Shown: positions 10,437 to 21,627, counted from the stretch's first letter. The stretch: DNA of 41,955 bases from Chara braunii (GCA_003427395.1 BFEA01000992.1:206349-248303), one strand, 5' to 3'. Notes: a model not told the origin generated them from the letters alone. Translations and numbers: made by a program.

Positions 10437-10850
10437 AGGCTCATGTGTGAGCCATCATACTTCTTGTGTATGCTTTAATTTCGCTGAGAGTTGACAANAG
10501 GTACTCATGTGTGAGGTACCTTACTAACTGCCGAATCGACTGTCGTCAGGACGGGCAGAGGTGTCTGACGCTAACTTATAAACTAAATTAGGTACTCATG
10601 TGTNAGTTACCTTACTAACTGTCTGATCGACTGTCGTCGTGACGGGCAGAGGTGTCTGATACTAACTTATGAACTAAATCAGGTACTCTNTACCAGATCG
10701 ACTATCGTCGTGACAGGGAGAGGTATCTGACAATACCTTATAAACTTAATTAGNTACCATCTACCGGATCGACTGTCGTCATGACGGGAAAGAGGTATCT
10801 GACAATAACTTATGAACTAAATTAGGTACTCGTGTNTGAGTTACCATACT
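10437..10850 (+). repeat. Tandem ~90-bp units each containing a short hairpin (plus array)
   Basis: Units begin near 10499, 10590, 10681, 10754 and 10825, with a related hairpin at 10438-10453. The full unit holds a hairpin, then ttactaactg, then gatcgactgtcgtc...gacgggcagaggt, then tctga..ctaacttatgaactaaat. The hairpins share the core TCA-tgtg-TGA, but the outer stems differ and stay paired: GGC/GCC at 10438-10453 and AGGTAC/GTACCT at 10499-10521. Two units have shortened loops (10681, 10754). The same unit appears inverted at 12740-13760. Confidence 0.75.
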
Positions 10851-11148
10851 CTCTGCCGNCCTCTTTAGTAGGCAAAANGAACAAGTATCTTCCCAGGGAG
10901 CGACAAAAATACAAACTAAGGCTCCTAGTGATGACCATTGAGATAGGTCAGCCTATACNAGTCATATTTCAAGGCACTTTCCTAAACACNAGGTTTGTAT
11001 TAGCAGACCAACAACTATTCTTATTATTATTCCTANTACCTATCGAAAGTTTATACACTACACTGTCATTTCACTTGTCGTTTTGCTAGGGCTTCAATTA
11101 ACCAGACCCAGGTCCGTTCACACAGAGCCCCGGTAGGCAACCGAAGGT

Positions 11149-11166
11149 CCCCGGCAACGGCGCCAC
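11149..11166 (-). promoter_or_regulatory. Primer-binding site for tRNA-Asp (minus-strand LTR element)
   Basis: The plus strand reads tccccggcaacggcgcca, which equals the 3' end of plant-type tRNA-Asp including CCA. The minus strand is therefore an 18-nt PBS identical to the one of element A at 26305-26322. Nuclear tRNA genes do not encode CCA, so this is a PBS, not a tRNA gene. The leader that follows on the minus strand (to about 11090) also resembles the leader after 26322 (g-cctaccg...tg-gaac...-gggt words). Confidence 0.85.
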
Positions 11167-11480
11167 CTGTCGCGCGCGGCGGTCCCTCACCCCGCTGGGA
11201 GCGCTGAACCTCACGGTCATGTCACACAAGATTTATTCTTTAAGAACAACAAGTCACCACTCCGACCGTGCGCTCCGGCTATACCTCTCACGACACCCCA
11301 CGACAGGTCACCAACCTCTACCGAGNGGCTGTCACCACCCTCAGGTACGCGTATCCCTGCTGAGCTACNGACCCACNTGCGAAGGTTTTTACATGTCTTT
11401 GTAGAGGTAGGTCGGNNGAGGGCGTTTGCTCGATCGCTGTAGCATAAAATGGGGTACGCGCGGTAAGACGCCTAGAACTG
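11167..11480 (-). mobile_element. 3' end of a minus-strand LTR related to element A
   Basis: The reverse complement follows the end of the element A LTR (25950-26302) in order: ttaccgcgcgtacccc, atgctacaacga-like, gccctc, gctcagcagggatacg, gaggtggtgacaa-like, ctgtcgtggg...cgagaggt-like, gtgtgacatgaccg, then GGTGGCGCC of the PBS. The terminal CGACA of this LTR mirrors the TGTCG at the start of the element A LTR, which is the TG...CA arrangement of LTR ends. An AATAAA is present on the minus strand near 11233. The other end of this LTR was not located. Confidence 0.7.
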
Positions 11481-12735
11481 ACCCGTTAGATATTCAGGTC
11501 GAACTTTTAAAAGACAATCTATTTCCGCTACTGCGTAATGCGTAATATATTATTCTCTTGGCTAATATCAATCAAACCATCTTTCTACCAAAGGGCGTCC
11601 TATCTTTCTTAACAGACCATGATTTAACTGAATATCAGACAATATAGAAGTTATACAATATAATAATGATGATAGGGTTATTACCGCCAAAAACCCTTCC
11701 CACTTCCACAAGTGCTGTGTGTTTGAAACTCTTCAACAGATCAGGTCCAGTTCAATCCAAGATCATGCACAAAACAGACTTGCACAGAATAATGCAAAGA
11801 NAGTTCACNTGCNATGCACTAACAACGTCAACCATCAACTATTGACCTTGTCCCTCACTTCCCAAACCATGTATGACAACCTTGTCCTTCCTNATACGTA
11901 AGCCCAACCCCCTCACATTTCTACAAAGGACCCTTGAGAGTGACTAGGACCATATAGGCAATGACCACAGGTGACAGTTTTACTGACCACAGGGTTTGAC
12001 TTTAGAGGTGGGTATCAAGTCAAAGGGGAAAAGTTGAATCGGTAANAACCGACCTTTTATCGAGAGATAACAAAAAATGTGGNTCCTTTCTGTAGAACCT
12101 CTTCCTTGAAANGCAGTAGATAAACAGGGACCTGCACACACACAGGTCAACAAAGATTCAACACCCCACTTGATTTTCCACATATTGATATCTAAGGGTC
12201 AAACNCTTAGACATGGGTAGTGATCTCTNGGATCAACATCCCAGGTCTAATTCCTAGTNTTACTCTCACAACCCTACCCTAAGCCATTTGTCACTCTCTC
12301 CTTTCATTCAAGGAGTCTCATGCCTATGTCCTAAGTCGTCTTAAGAAAACTCATGTTTGCCCTACTCTCAGTCCTTGCATTTTCTCTCTTGGAGATAAGC
12401 GCACCATTTTGGCGCTTATTTAGATGAGATATAACTAATTCATTATTGTGGTCTTCCATCCGAAAGTCATGGACAACTATGAACTACGCGGTGGTTCTTA
12501 AGTTTCTTTCTCCCGCGGTCCTAACTCTCTTCTCTTTATTCCTTTTCCAGGCTTTANAGATCTTTGCTCCAACATGANCATTGTTCCTTCCTTTTTTCTT
12601 CTATTTTGTGTTAACATTCTCAAGTAGTAGGTCGATTCGGACATAAATCTCTCGCTACTTGATCAATCAGATAGTCGAGTAAGTCATACATGAGTATTTG
12701 ATCCCCCTTTTTAGCTTCCCTCAATGTATACATAA
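11481..12735. other. Diverged LTR interior or other repeat; no gene recognised
   Basis: No ORF with recognisable motif. Position between the minus-strand LTR end and the inverted tandem array suggests it is LTR interior, but nothing here can be matched to element A by eye. Confidence 0.35.
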
Positions 12736-12739
12736 GATC

Positions 12740-13760
12740 TGTTAAGAGTAACATGATAGCTCACACATGAGCATCCTTCCTACAACAAATAGTTGAGGCT
12801 CCTANAGAAGCACCCTACTACTTGCTTTAGGTATCCTTCTGAAAGATCTGGATGTTAGCCTCCTCCCAGAAGTTAATAACGGTCTGCGTGAATAATAGGC
12901 GACCCGCACAAGAGCCCCCTTCTATCACGTGATAAGGTCCTTTTCATGAGAGCATTAAGATAATCCTAACAAGGGTATCATGTTGCCCTTCCGAAGCCGA
13001 CCGTCCTGAGACCAGGTTAGTTTGGACAGAAGACGAGTGTTTAGGGTATTCCTACAGGGGTACCCTACCCCCTTGCAAGTTAGTATTAGAATCAAGTAGG
13101 TAATAGACAGACCCCAACAGAGGTCCCTCTACTNCTTTCCTTGGGTAATGAGTAGTCCAGCCGTTAAACAAGTAATAGGATAACTCCTACAGAAGCCTCC
13201 CTATTACTGGTTTGGTGGTCGGACTGTCTGAGGGTAAGTAAGTTAGGAAAGAAAGAGTAGCAATGTGATTTCCTACTCTTTGCAGGTTGTTAGCCAGCCT
13301 TAGACTCAAGCGTGTGAATAGGATGACCTTCCCTGAAGCCTCCTACTACACCTTGAATAAGCGCAAAGGCCAAAACTTCCTGAGGCGTTAATAAGAAAGN
13401 AAGTTAGTACTAAAATTCCCTGAGTTCACTTTTCACAACAAGCAGATCCTAGTTAATAAAGTTGAAGGTGGTAAGGTANTACACACAGGAGTACCGCCAA
13501 CTATCGATTATGTCNATCGTCCCAGTCTCAAAGAGCANGTGTCCAACCCATACATGGGTTTTCTAGCACCTTCAAAGACCGGTCCGGTAGGCTAACAGGG
13601 CGACCNGCACAANAGTCTCCCTTTATTATTTCTAAGTGTCAGACTCTTCTGCNCTTCACCACGACAGTTGATCCGGTAANGCAACTCACACATGAGTACC
13701 TCATTTAGTTCATNAGTTAGTGTCAAACACAAAATCCTTTATCAATANTAAAACGTTGAC
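12740..13760 (-). repeat. Tandem ~90-100-bp hairpin units (minus array)
   Basis: About eleven degenerate units. The last (13655-13733) is plainly the reverse complement of the plus-array unit: cacgacagttgatccgg, cacacatgagtacctcattt and agttcat-agttagtgtcaa. Hairpin stems vary but remain paired: GATaGCTCA/TGAGC-ATC (12756-12776), GATA/TATC with CCT/AGG (12970-12991), AGGGTA/TACCCT (13039-13063), AATAGG/CCTATT (13167-13195), AAGAGTAG/CTACTCTT (13253-13280) and ACTCA/TGAGT (13688-13701). It is most likely the internal array of the minus-strand LTR whose end lies at 11167. Confidence 0.7.
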
Positions 13761-13990
13761 ANCCTCGTCAANTCAGCNAAGAGGTTTCTCCTACGATAGT
13801 CCCTTCTAAGTTCCCTACGACGACTACGTACTCCTATTTTTTGACATTAAAGGTTCATCAGACAGATAACTTATACTACACAACCATCTTGATATTCCCT
13901 CGAATCCATACGTGCCCCCAGTCTTAGGCGTTGCTTTGATCACTTGGTGACTTGGCACTCAGGACGCTTCCCTAAGTGATACCTTTAGCC

Positions 13991-14425
13991 ATGCCACGCG
14001 GATCGGAAATTGGAAGAGGAAGAGGTGGACGGCAAGGGAAGGCTATGGATAGGCCGATTGATTTGACAAAGGAAAGAGAAGAGCGGAAGGAAAAATGGGA
14101 AGGGGTGAGATTGCGTCGACATCAGGAAGACTTGCACGAACGCACGCGGTCCCTTGGAAAGATTGCCTATTATTCCTATAAGTACAAACAATATTACGGC
14201 GCTCCGCCCCTGGGGTTCGAACTGCTTCCTCGTACTTATCCAATAGAAAATATTTCTCCCTCTTCTTCTATGACACGTCGGCTTCAGAAGTTGACTGTCC
14301 ATCCTCAGCCACCTCGACCTGCTCTTCCGCCGCCGCCGCATGTGCCTGACCCTCCCGTAGTGTCTCAAGCTGCACCCGTGGATCATCGGTTATGTATCTC
14401 TCTGGCACTATTCTTCCTATATTAG
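13991..14425 (+). CDS. Basic, proline-rich ORF of unknown function, probably retroelement-derived
   Basis: ATG at 13991 opens a 145-codon frame. The N-terminus is Gly/Arg-rich (MPRG...GRGRGGRQG), followed by a charged helix-like stretch (KEREERKEKWEGVRLRRHQEDLHERTRS), a tyrosine-rich piece (YYSYKYKQYYG, about residues 60-70) and a proline-rich tail (PPRPALPPPPHVPDPP). No catalytic motif, signal peptide or membrane segment is convincing. It lies directly after the minus hairpin array and upstream of the broken Gag-like frames of element B in the same orientation, so it may be the start of a retroelement Gag or accessory protein. I do not recognise a named family. Confidence 0.35.
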   Translation: MPRGSEIGRGRGGRQGKAMDRPIDLTKEREERKEKWEGVRLRRHQEDLHERTRSLGKIAYYSYKYKQYYGAPPLGFELLPRTYPIENISPSSSMTRRLQKLTVHPQPPRPALPPPPHVPDPPVVSQAAPVDHRLCISLALFFLY

Positions 14426-14429
14426 ATAG

Positions 14430-16490
14430 AATTATGCGGGCTGATTTCATACCTATTGTACAAAGGGATCATTTAAAGATGTCGTCCCGTCAACAAGAAG
14501 CTTGACCAGGATAAGTAATGATTTATACTTGTTTAGGTCATCAGACAAAAACACCGTCGAAGGGAAATAGGTCACGATGATTTCTATACTTCTTCCCTTG
14601 TCAGTAACAATACCCATAGTGAAGGGGGTATCCGTTTGGGAAGAAAAAGGGGAGTTAAGGAAAGGTGTTGGCACCTCTTTAGGGATAGGCGATCTAGGTA
14701 GGTGTGAGGCGATTTCCTATGGGTTTTCGTCCTTAATAGGCACAAATTTCTCTTCATAAATAAAAATACCAATCAATCGGCTATAGCAAGAGAAGAGAAA
14801 GAAAATTATAGTAACATGCCAATGACTGGAAGACATACCTAGGGATACAAGAGAATCTAAATATAGGTAGAGTCAGTAGAGACCCTCATTTGCTGTGGGT
14901 TCTTAATAAAAATCCAATTTTAGGAAATACTCAATGTAAGCCGAGTCCATCCTTGGGAGAAATTTAGAGGTCGATTTCGTCTATAAGGGGCAGTCAAAGG
15001 CTCGTGGCCCTGATTGCAATCAGTAAGGAAGTGAGGGGTTTGGTGTTGAATCATTCTGTTTATGTTTAACGTGCTGACAAGATTCAGGTATGAGGCTATC
15101 TGTTAGAACGCATCTACTCCAAGATCATCTGCCTGAATCTAAGCGCTTAAATTCTTTCATTTTAAGACCATTCATTGAGCTTATCTATGTAAATTTATTC
15201 ATTTGTGCCAAGTTTATTTGAGTCAAGCATAATTAATACTATCCATATGAGACTGTCTATCTGACGCATTTTCATTCATGATTGCTCGCCAAGTTACCCG
15301 TCTGAGTTTATTTGTTCAAAACTGTGCGCCTTAATCCAACCTTATGAGCTAATCAAATATTAATATCCGTTTACATCGATTTCACTTGAACCTATATGGT
15401 TGGGTTGCTCGCCTATTAAAGAGTAGAAGTGCTACGCAGAATCCACGTTTGACGCGGGTTCGGAGGTGAATGGAGTGACCGACTTCTTGGGAGGAGAGAT
15501 TATTTGAAGAGGAGGTCAATGTGTAAAATCTGCTCTTGAGGGAGTTGCAGTCCTAAGTTATCCTTTCCCTGAAAGATGGCTTGAAGGAGCTATAAACTCG
15601 TTTTCAGGGGTAGTGGTGAGACCCACGCCGGAACTATGTTCCTGGTCCATAGTGGGGTGTTGTCACCTAACCCTTTGAGGAGAAGTGACTACATTACTAT
15701 TAAGAAGGAGAAAAGTATTTGATCCTTGTTAGACTATGGTCTTTGAAGAAGGCAAGTACTACGTACCGCAAGGAAGAAGGGGGTGATGCCCCAACTATCT
15801 TTGTGTCAAGCGGGTCCATCTGCACGAGATGGGATATGGATCCTTAAACGTGTATGGTGGGGTTGTCTACTAATGGACAAGGGTCTGCAAGGAACGAATA
15901 TTGGAATCGGAGGGTGAAGGAATGAGGCTTGATCCTTGAGCGGGGCTTAGGAGTCTAAGATGTTAACCCTTTTAAGGGATTACACTGCCCCTTGACACAA
16001 TATACTCCTATAAAAGCCAAGGGAGTAAAATGCAGTATTCTTATTATTTTTGTATCTGAAAACATTTATCATTGGATAACTTATTGACCACATCATGACT
16101 GTTGTCTGTCGTAACAGTTACCATAAGTTTCTCATAATCACTATGCACGCATATGTCAGTCAAACTTGTCTTTGCGCTTACTAATACTATTTAACTATTA
16201 AAATTATTGATTATTGTTATCACTATGACAATATATCCGTACTGTAAGTAACAGTCATTAGGAGAATGCATGACATTCAATATTACAAATGCATTATTAT
16301 CGCAAGTATATTACCGCCTTCTTTCTGGATGATCTTAGACGTTGGAAATTAACGATGTTAGTGAGGTATGATTTGGAGACTACCTTTCAAGAATGATTGT
16401 ATATAAAGGAGGGAATATGTATAGTGATGGGAGATCCTTGGCGGACATTTGTCTGTGTGAACAAGATCTTGGGGTAACTGAAGAAGGTCA
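14430..16490. other. Non-coding stretch, no gene recognised
   Basis: AT-rich, with only short ORFs of no recognisable motif. No PBS, tRNA or long repeat is visible. It lies between two protein-like fragments of the same orientation and could be a decayed internal region or a long intron. Confidence 0.4.
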
Positions 16491-16492
16491 GA

Positions 16493-16834
16493 ATGAAGTA
16501 TGCTAAGGAAGACCCTTATGTAGTCTTGCCTATTGAAAAAAAGGACGAGATGGAGTCGTCATTGCCAAGGGTAGTCAGAGAGAATGAATATATCGATTCC
16601 TGGCAGGGTAAATCTTTGAGTGAGGATATCTTTATTTGGATTGAGTCTGATTTTAACGATGATAGAGACCGTGCCATTGTGAAAGACACTTTGTGCTACT
16701 CATCATCGTTTTGGGTTACTCTTGGTATCGAGATGACACTAGGACATGAAAACCTACTCGCGAGGCGAGTAAGACTAGTTGAGATAGCTGCCGCGAAGTG
16801 GGCAAAAAGAATAAGTCAAAGAGGAGATAAGTGA
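16493..16834 (+). pseudogene. Protein-like fragment of element B (unknown retroelement ORF)
   Basis: The frame of 113 codons (starting MKYAKEDPYVVLPIEKKDEM) has balanced composition and a helix-rich character unlike the low-complexity ORFs around it. It contains LSEDIFIWIESDFNDDRDRA and ends with AAKWAKRISQRGDK before a TGA. No catalytic motif is visible. Its place upstream of the Gag-like frames at 17403-18445 on the same strand suggests an N-terminal Gag or accessory domain of element B, broken by stops. The true start is unknown; the ATG at 16493 is only the first in frame. Confidence 0.35.
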
Positions 16835-16872
16835 GTATTTGTTGTTATAGAAATCAGGGGTGTTCATAAGAT

Positions 16873-17121
16873 GTGCTCACCTCCTTCCCGTCGCGAGACG
16901 TTCTACCCAAGTTCCTTGTGAACGAATACTTCAACGGACGAGAGAAAATAACGGAGGCTGCTTTGATAGAACGAGGATGGGGATACAAGCACTATACGAG
17001 TGAGATAGTATACAGTCTGTACCTAGAAAAGGGGTCCNTGCTCCTCAACCGAAAGCTTCAAAATACAACTTATATTGCTAACACCTACACTGATTCTCAT
17101 GACCTTAGACTAAGAAATTAA
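16873..17121 (+). pseudogene. Protein-like fragment continuing element B
   Basis: About 80 codons in a different frame from 16493-16834, with protein-like composition (NEYFNGREKITEAALIERGW, then YKHYTSEIVYSLYLEKGS). One N occurs at 17039. It may continue the preceding fragment across a frameshift or an intron. No domain is recognised. Confidence 0.25.
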
Positions 17122-17402
17122 TACTTTGANGAGCTTCGGATGAAGGTAGGCGGACAGTGAATGTTATTACTTTCATCAAGTCATGCGCGCAACTTATAGT
17201 CTTAAGTTAGGTGTTTTTTTTNGCATCTGCTTACATGATTCATATATGTTTACGATGCCTTTTAACTGCTCTACCAAGTGGTTGTTTAAAGGATTATGCG
17301 TTCGTATATTGACAGTATTATGTTGCCTTTAGATTTGTTAAGATAGGAAAGGAGAATGCTTATTAAGAACAATCTTCGACTTACAACCTGACGCTTTATC
17401 GC

Positions 17403-18445
17403 TTGCTGTACTTGTACAGATCAGCGACGGTGANAATGGCTAAGGATGNCGGTTTGGCTAAGATCCTACNTTGGAGGAATTCGTCTCTCGCTAAAGCACT
17501 AAGGCGCGAGTCTGTAAACGAGTCAATGCCCCAAGACCTTAAAGCTCTGTTGTTTCAAGGGAAAGACCTGCCTAACTTTTTTGCGCGATTACCACAACTT
17601 TGGCCTTGAGAAGAAATGGGATGAGAGAGCAATATTGACTATACTGCCTTTGTTCATGTGTGAGGAGTTGAGCGAGGAAGTATATGATTTCATGTTGAGA
17701 TCACGGACTTGGAGTTATCTCGAGGGTTTGTTGAGCTTGAGGTTTTCCGAAACCGAAGTTGTGAGTCATCATTATGAAAGCCCTGAGCAAGTAGTCGGTG
17801 ATACGTCAACGCAAGAAGAAATAGGCAGTATACAGAAACAGGTGAGAGAGTTGGAAGAGAGAATGATGCAACTAGAGGGAGACAGGAAAGNCAAGCGAAA
17901 AGTCCCNGAGGGACTGTTAGACGAACTAGCTGGTGGAAGAGGAGAGAAAACAAATGATGATAATCGAGGCTCTCTCCGGTCTGCAAAGGCTGAGAAAATG
18001 TGGTGTGACGACCAAGAAAGGAAAAAAGATAACGGAGTGATTGATATGGAAGAAAGACATGAACCTCCTAAATTGACCAAACCCCACCGAAGAGCAAGAA
18101 ACCGAGCTCAAATGATCTGGTCGTGAGCAAGGTCAAGATTGAGAAGAAGGTCGAGGAAATGGTGGTCAGGAAAGTTGTCAAGGATCTTGGAGAAGAAGAG
18201 TGGATTTGAGAAAAGTTGTTTGCTGGCATTGTACCCGAGAAGGACATACAATGAGGTTTTGTCACATAAAAAAGATCGATGAAGCAAATGGTATGATTAA
18301 CACTGATATCGAAGCAGGTGTTTATGACAGATTTCGGAACCTTATTAACCCAAACATACCTCGAAGGACGAGACTGGAAGCCTTACGACGAAAGCGCGAA
18401 TGGTGGACAAAGGCGACAACCTGTATCATTGACAGGGGGTTGTAA
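17403..18445 (+). pseudogene. Broken Gag of element B: capsid-like segment, coiled coil, CCHC zinc knuckle
   Basis: Three frames follow each other. Frame 3 (17403-17585) ends with KALLFQGKDLPNFF. Frame 1 (from about 17585) continues with YHNFGLEKKWDERAILTILP and then SRTWSYLEGLLSLRF, a pattern typical of Ty3/gypsy Gag capsids (small-residue loop, helix, LP, W, final F). A coiled-coil-like stretch (QKQVRELEERMMQLEGD) and a charged linker follow. Frame 2 then carries a CX2CX4HX4C zinc knuckle (CWHCTREGHTMRFC, 18221-18262). The residues after the knuckle resemble those after the knuckle of element A Gag at 28067 onward, so A and B are related. At least two frameshifts and a stop at 18124 break it. 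Confidence 0.7.
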
Positions 18446-19623
18446 GGTCATTGAATGGTAACGTCGTCAAGAAGTCACGACTATCAAAAATAGAAGTATT
18501 CTCCTCTAGAGGAGGTAACTGGAAAAGACTATTGGAGGATGTAATGAGGAAGGTATGCAGAGAGGGAAGCAAGTTGAGTGAGAAAAATTTTGTCCACAGA
18601 AGCATGATATATNACAAGTAGGGGAGGCAGTGGAATAGAATGAAGGAGTGNCAANAATTTAAACAAAGTTTTCTGATATCGGTGAAAGAGAAGGTGGAGT
18701 CCAACAATATAATTGAATGGGAGAAGAAGCAGAAATTTGAAACTTATACGTATTGTTGAANCGCTTCTTGTGTAAGGACAAGAAAAAAGTGAGAATTCAG
18801 CANNGGAAANGTCAAAAGATGGTAGAGAGAAGGTAAGAGTGAATGAACAAACACTAAGCCTATTACCACAAGGTGCCTCTGAAGTCATTGAGGCACTGAC
18901 TTCAAAAGTGGTTGGACAGATTCTTCNAAGTCTGCACAGACAGAGTAAGAAAAAGTCTTATATAGCGGCGATAGCTCATTATTTTGAGAGGATTGAAAGT
19001 TCAACAGAGACANNTTCGCATGACCAAGGAGGAAGGAAAAACGTTGTGTAGACACTTGAAGAGATACAATTGAGATAAAATTGTCCTTGGTACAAATGGG
19101 ATNAGGTCGAGGATTTAGCTAGAACAGATAGGAACAAGAGACTTATCGACATGAAGAGGGACANAGGTAAATGTGCCCAGAAAGGTTCAGACCCTAGCTA
19201 TTTAAATAGTTAGGGCTTAACAAGGGGGAATTAGGAAATATTTGCGCCTAACTTGTGGATGAGCGACTCTTTGATTTTTTCTTCTAAGTTCTATAATAGG
19301 ACTCTCACATTTTCCTTTCTTCATAATAGATATTGTACTCTAGTAGTTGAGTGTGAGGTGAGATCTGCGACATATTTTTCCCGCTTAGATGCAATGATGA
19401 ACTTCAGTAAATAGGATAGATGACGTGTTATACAGTATGTACTCCGATATAAAAGGTGTTATGAGATTTTATTTATATACTTTTCTGACTCGACGGGTGA
19501 ACTTTAGTAATTAACGATAGGAGAGACATGTGACTCGAGTTTTAAGACTGATTTTGGCTAGACAATATGAAGTCGAGTAAGTTTTTTCCTAAGTTATATA
19601 TGATTTCTATCTATGGGGTATGC
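18446..19623 (+). pseudogene. Decayed element B sequence after Gag, cut by element A insertion
   Basis: Protein-like remnants persist, best at 18839-19051 (LLPQGASEVIEALTSKVVGQ), with many Ns and stops. By position this would be the Gag-protease linker, but no protease DTG motif is seen. A purine-rich word (aacaagggggaattagg) lies at 19218-19234. Element A begins at 19624, so the rest of element B may continue beyond the 3' LTR outside the window. Confidence 0.35.
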
Positions 19624-21050
19624 TGTCGGTGCGAATACCCTTACAAGGGTATCCGCCCTGGTTTTTGCAAGTGACAAAAAATAGTTTTGGTCTACAGTTT
19701 AAGTATACCGCGCTAAGCGCGACTGCGTCAGTAATTGCTTTGACTGGGTGGTTGACCGCAATAGCGAGTGCGTGGGCGCGCAGGTTTAAGGCGCGCTTTA
19801 TTCTTTTCTGTTGTTGATCGTAAAGCCGGCCCGGACCTCAATCGTTTTGCTTGGTGATATTATTTTATTATTTATTATTTTATTTATTTTTGATGAAGCA
19901 GGAATTAAGGATGTTTCCTTTTGATTGGTACACTTGACAGAGTCGAGCGTGTGTGCGGAGAGTGGCCCCGACAACGGCGTTGGCAACGACGGCGCGGCTT
20001 CGTGCGGTAAGCGGGGTGTCGTAGGATGGCGCGCGGGGCAATTATGGCATGGTATAAGCAAACCGGCGCGGACACTAGAAACCGTGCAGCCGTTTGTCGG
20101 CCCATAGCGTCGCGCCGCACTACTTATATGGCGCTCCGCGGATATTGGTCTCAGGCTTGGGCTTAGCCCTATAGGTTACGACATCGGACTACTGCTACGA
20201 AGGTTCGGGGATCGAGGCCGGCTAACGTCGACGCNGCGANAGCGGAGCGTCGGGGAGAAGGCCGATGGGGTTGAGGGCCGTGGGGCTATCCTCCTCGGTT
20301 TTGTTAGTGGCGACGTCCGATTGGTGGTGGCGTTTTCTAAAATAGTTTTATTCTACTGTCGTATTTTTCCTACCCCTGCNAGGCATTGGTTTGGACGGGA
20401 CGCCGGATCTAATGGTCGTCACAGCGGCCGAGGACCTTGAGTGNGNGCCTTTTAAGGCTGGCCTGCGGGCTCTCGCGCGCTTGGGGTGCCGGCGNCATTC
20501 CTGTATCCTATTTTATTTTGGTGCGTGGGCTGAGGAGCACCATNGGTCCCCACGCGGTTCGCCCGCGGGCTTTTTCTCCCACTTCGNTCTTNAAAGTTCT
20601 CATTGGAATTACCGCCGAAGGTCGTACGGGGCCCGCCTCACTAAGGCCCACGTATAGGCCTTACAGCNGGCCGNGGGTCCACGACCAACTGACTGAACGG
20701 GAGTTTNCCCGTNGGGNGTCCGAGGTGGTGGTGGACACNGTAGGAGCGGAGCGGGGTAAGAAAGGGNTGTGGCANGCCACCCGCGGACCATAGGCTGAAG
20801 AAACCGGCAGCCGGGGCGAAGAGAGAGCTTGGCAGGGAGAGCCTGGACGNNGGAGTCGGTGGTGCTGTGTTATGCAGCAGNCNGNGGGCCAGGTAGNGAA
20901 CAGGAGAACAGAATGAACCCGGACGGGGTGAAGNAAAAGGGGAGGTGGTAACGTCNGACCTCAGTCCGACGGGNGNTAATGCAGCGTGGCGCANCAGCGG
21001 GCCGAGCGGCGAAGCAGTGGCGCAGACGANAGGCACACCGTCTGGTGGAC

Positions 21051-21121
21051 TATAGGGGCGAAAGACTAATCGAANCGTCTAGTAGTTGGTTCCCTCCGAA
21101 GTTTCCCGCAGGATAGCTGAA
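21051..21121 (+). other. 25S rRNA-derived fragment 1 in 5' LTR
   Basis: tataggggcgaaagactaat, then cgtctagtag-tggttccctccgaagtttccc and ggatagctg, match in order a very conserved segment of eukaryotic large-subunit rRNA (domain II) as I know it. There are only a few substitutions over about 70 nt. The matching copy in the 3' LTR is at 39437-39507. Confidence 0.85.
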
Positions 21122-21130
21122 GCTATTGAA

Positions 21131-21194
21131 CGTCGGACTTGGGTATAGGGGCGAAAGACTAATCGAACCGGCTAGTAGCCGGATCTTCCCGAAG
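21131..21194 (+). other. 25S rRNA-derived fragment 2 in 5' LTR
   Basis: cgtcggacttgggtataggg, then gcgaaagactaatcgaacc, repeat the same rRNA segment with 12 additional rRNA bases on its left (rRNA: gacttgggtatagggg). Its right half differs: CCGGCT-agt-AGCCGG forms a perfect 6-bp hairpin where the rRNA reads ccgtctagtagctgg. Its copy in the 3' LTR is at 39517-39580. Confidence 0.8.
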
Positions 21195-21627
21195 TCCTTC
21201 TTCGGGTTGGCCAGGTAGCGCTGCGTTGCAGCCAACGAGGCAGAGACGACAGCGGCGGCATTGTGTAGAAGCGGGGCGGACCACTGCGGGGTGACTGTCG
21301 GGTGGGGGTTAAGGCAGGCAAAAGAGCAAAGGCAGAGTGGCAAAGATGTGTAGAACGAACCCGGACAGGGGGAGCGTCGGGGTGCATTCGGAGGTCGAAT
21401 AGCGGAGCGATGAGGGAGATAGGAGATGGCGGGCAGAAGATCGCGAAGCTCGCGCGATCCTAGAAGGAATCAGGAGGGGGAAGGGTCGCCTCGGAGGTTT
21501 TCGGCCATGGCGAGTGTAGTGGCGGAGTCAATTCTTACGTTAGATTAGTAGAATAAGAGTAAAGAAGGAAGGTCCGTGCGCCGGTGGCTATGGCAGGGTG
21601 TTGGAAAGGGAACAAGGAAGAGCGTAT

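Noticed and set aside
10437-10850. CRISPR-like array
   Set aside because: The repeats are degenerate, ~90 bp without unique equal-length spacers, and the context is eukaryotic retroelement DNA.
11149-11166. tRNA-Asp gene 3' end
   Set aside because: The match includes the CCA tail and only the last 18 nt; the rest of a tRNA is missing, and an LTR end follows in the right place, so it is a primer-binding site.
19798-20120. Minus ORFs of 71-87 codons retained in both LTRs
   Set aside because: Their retention is explained by LTR duplication; no motif, and the two copies accumulate changes without an evident coding pattern.
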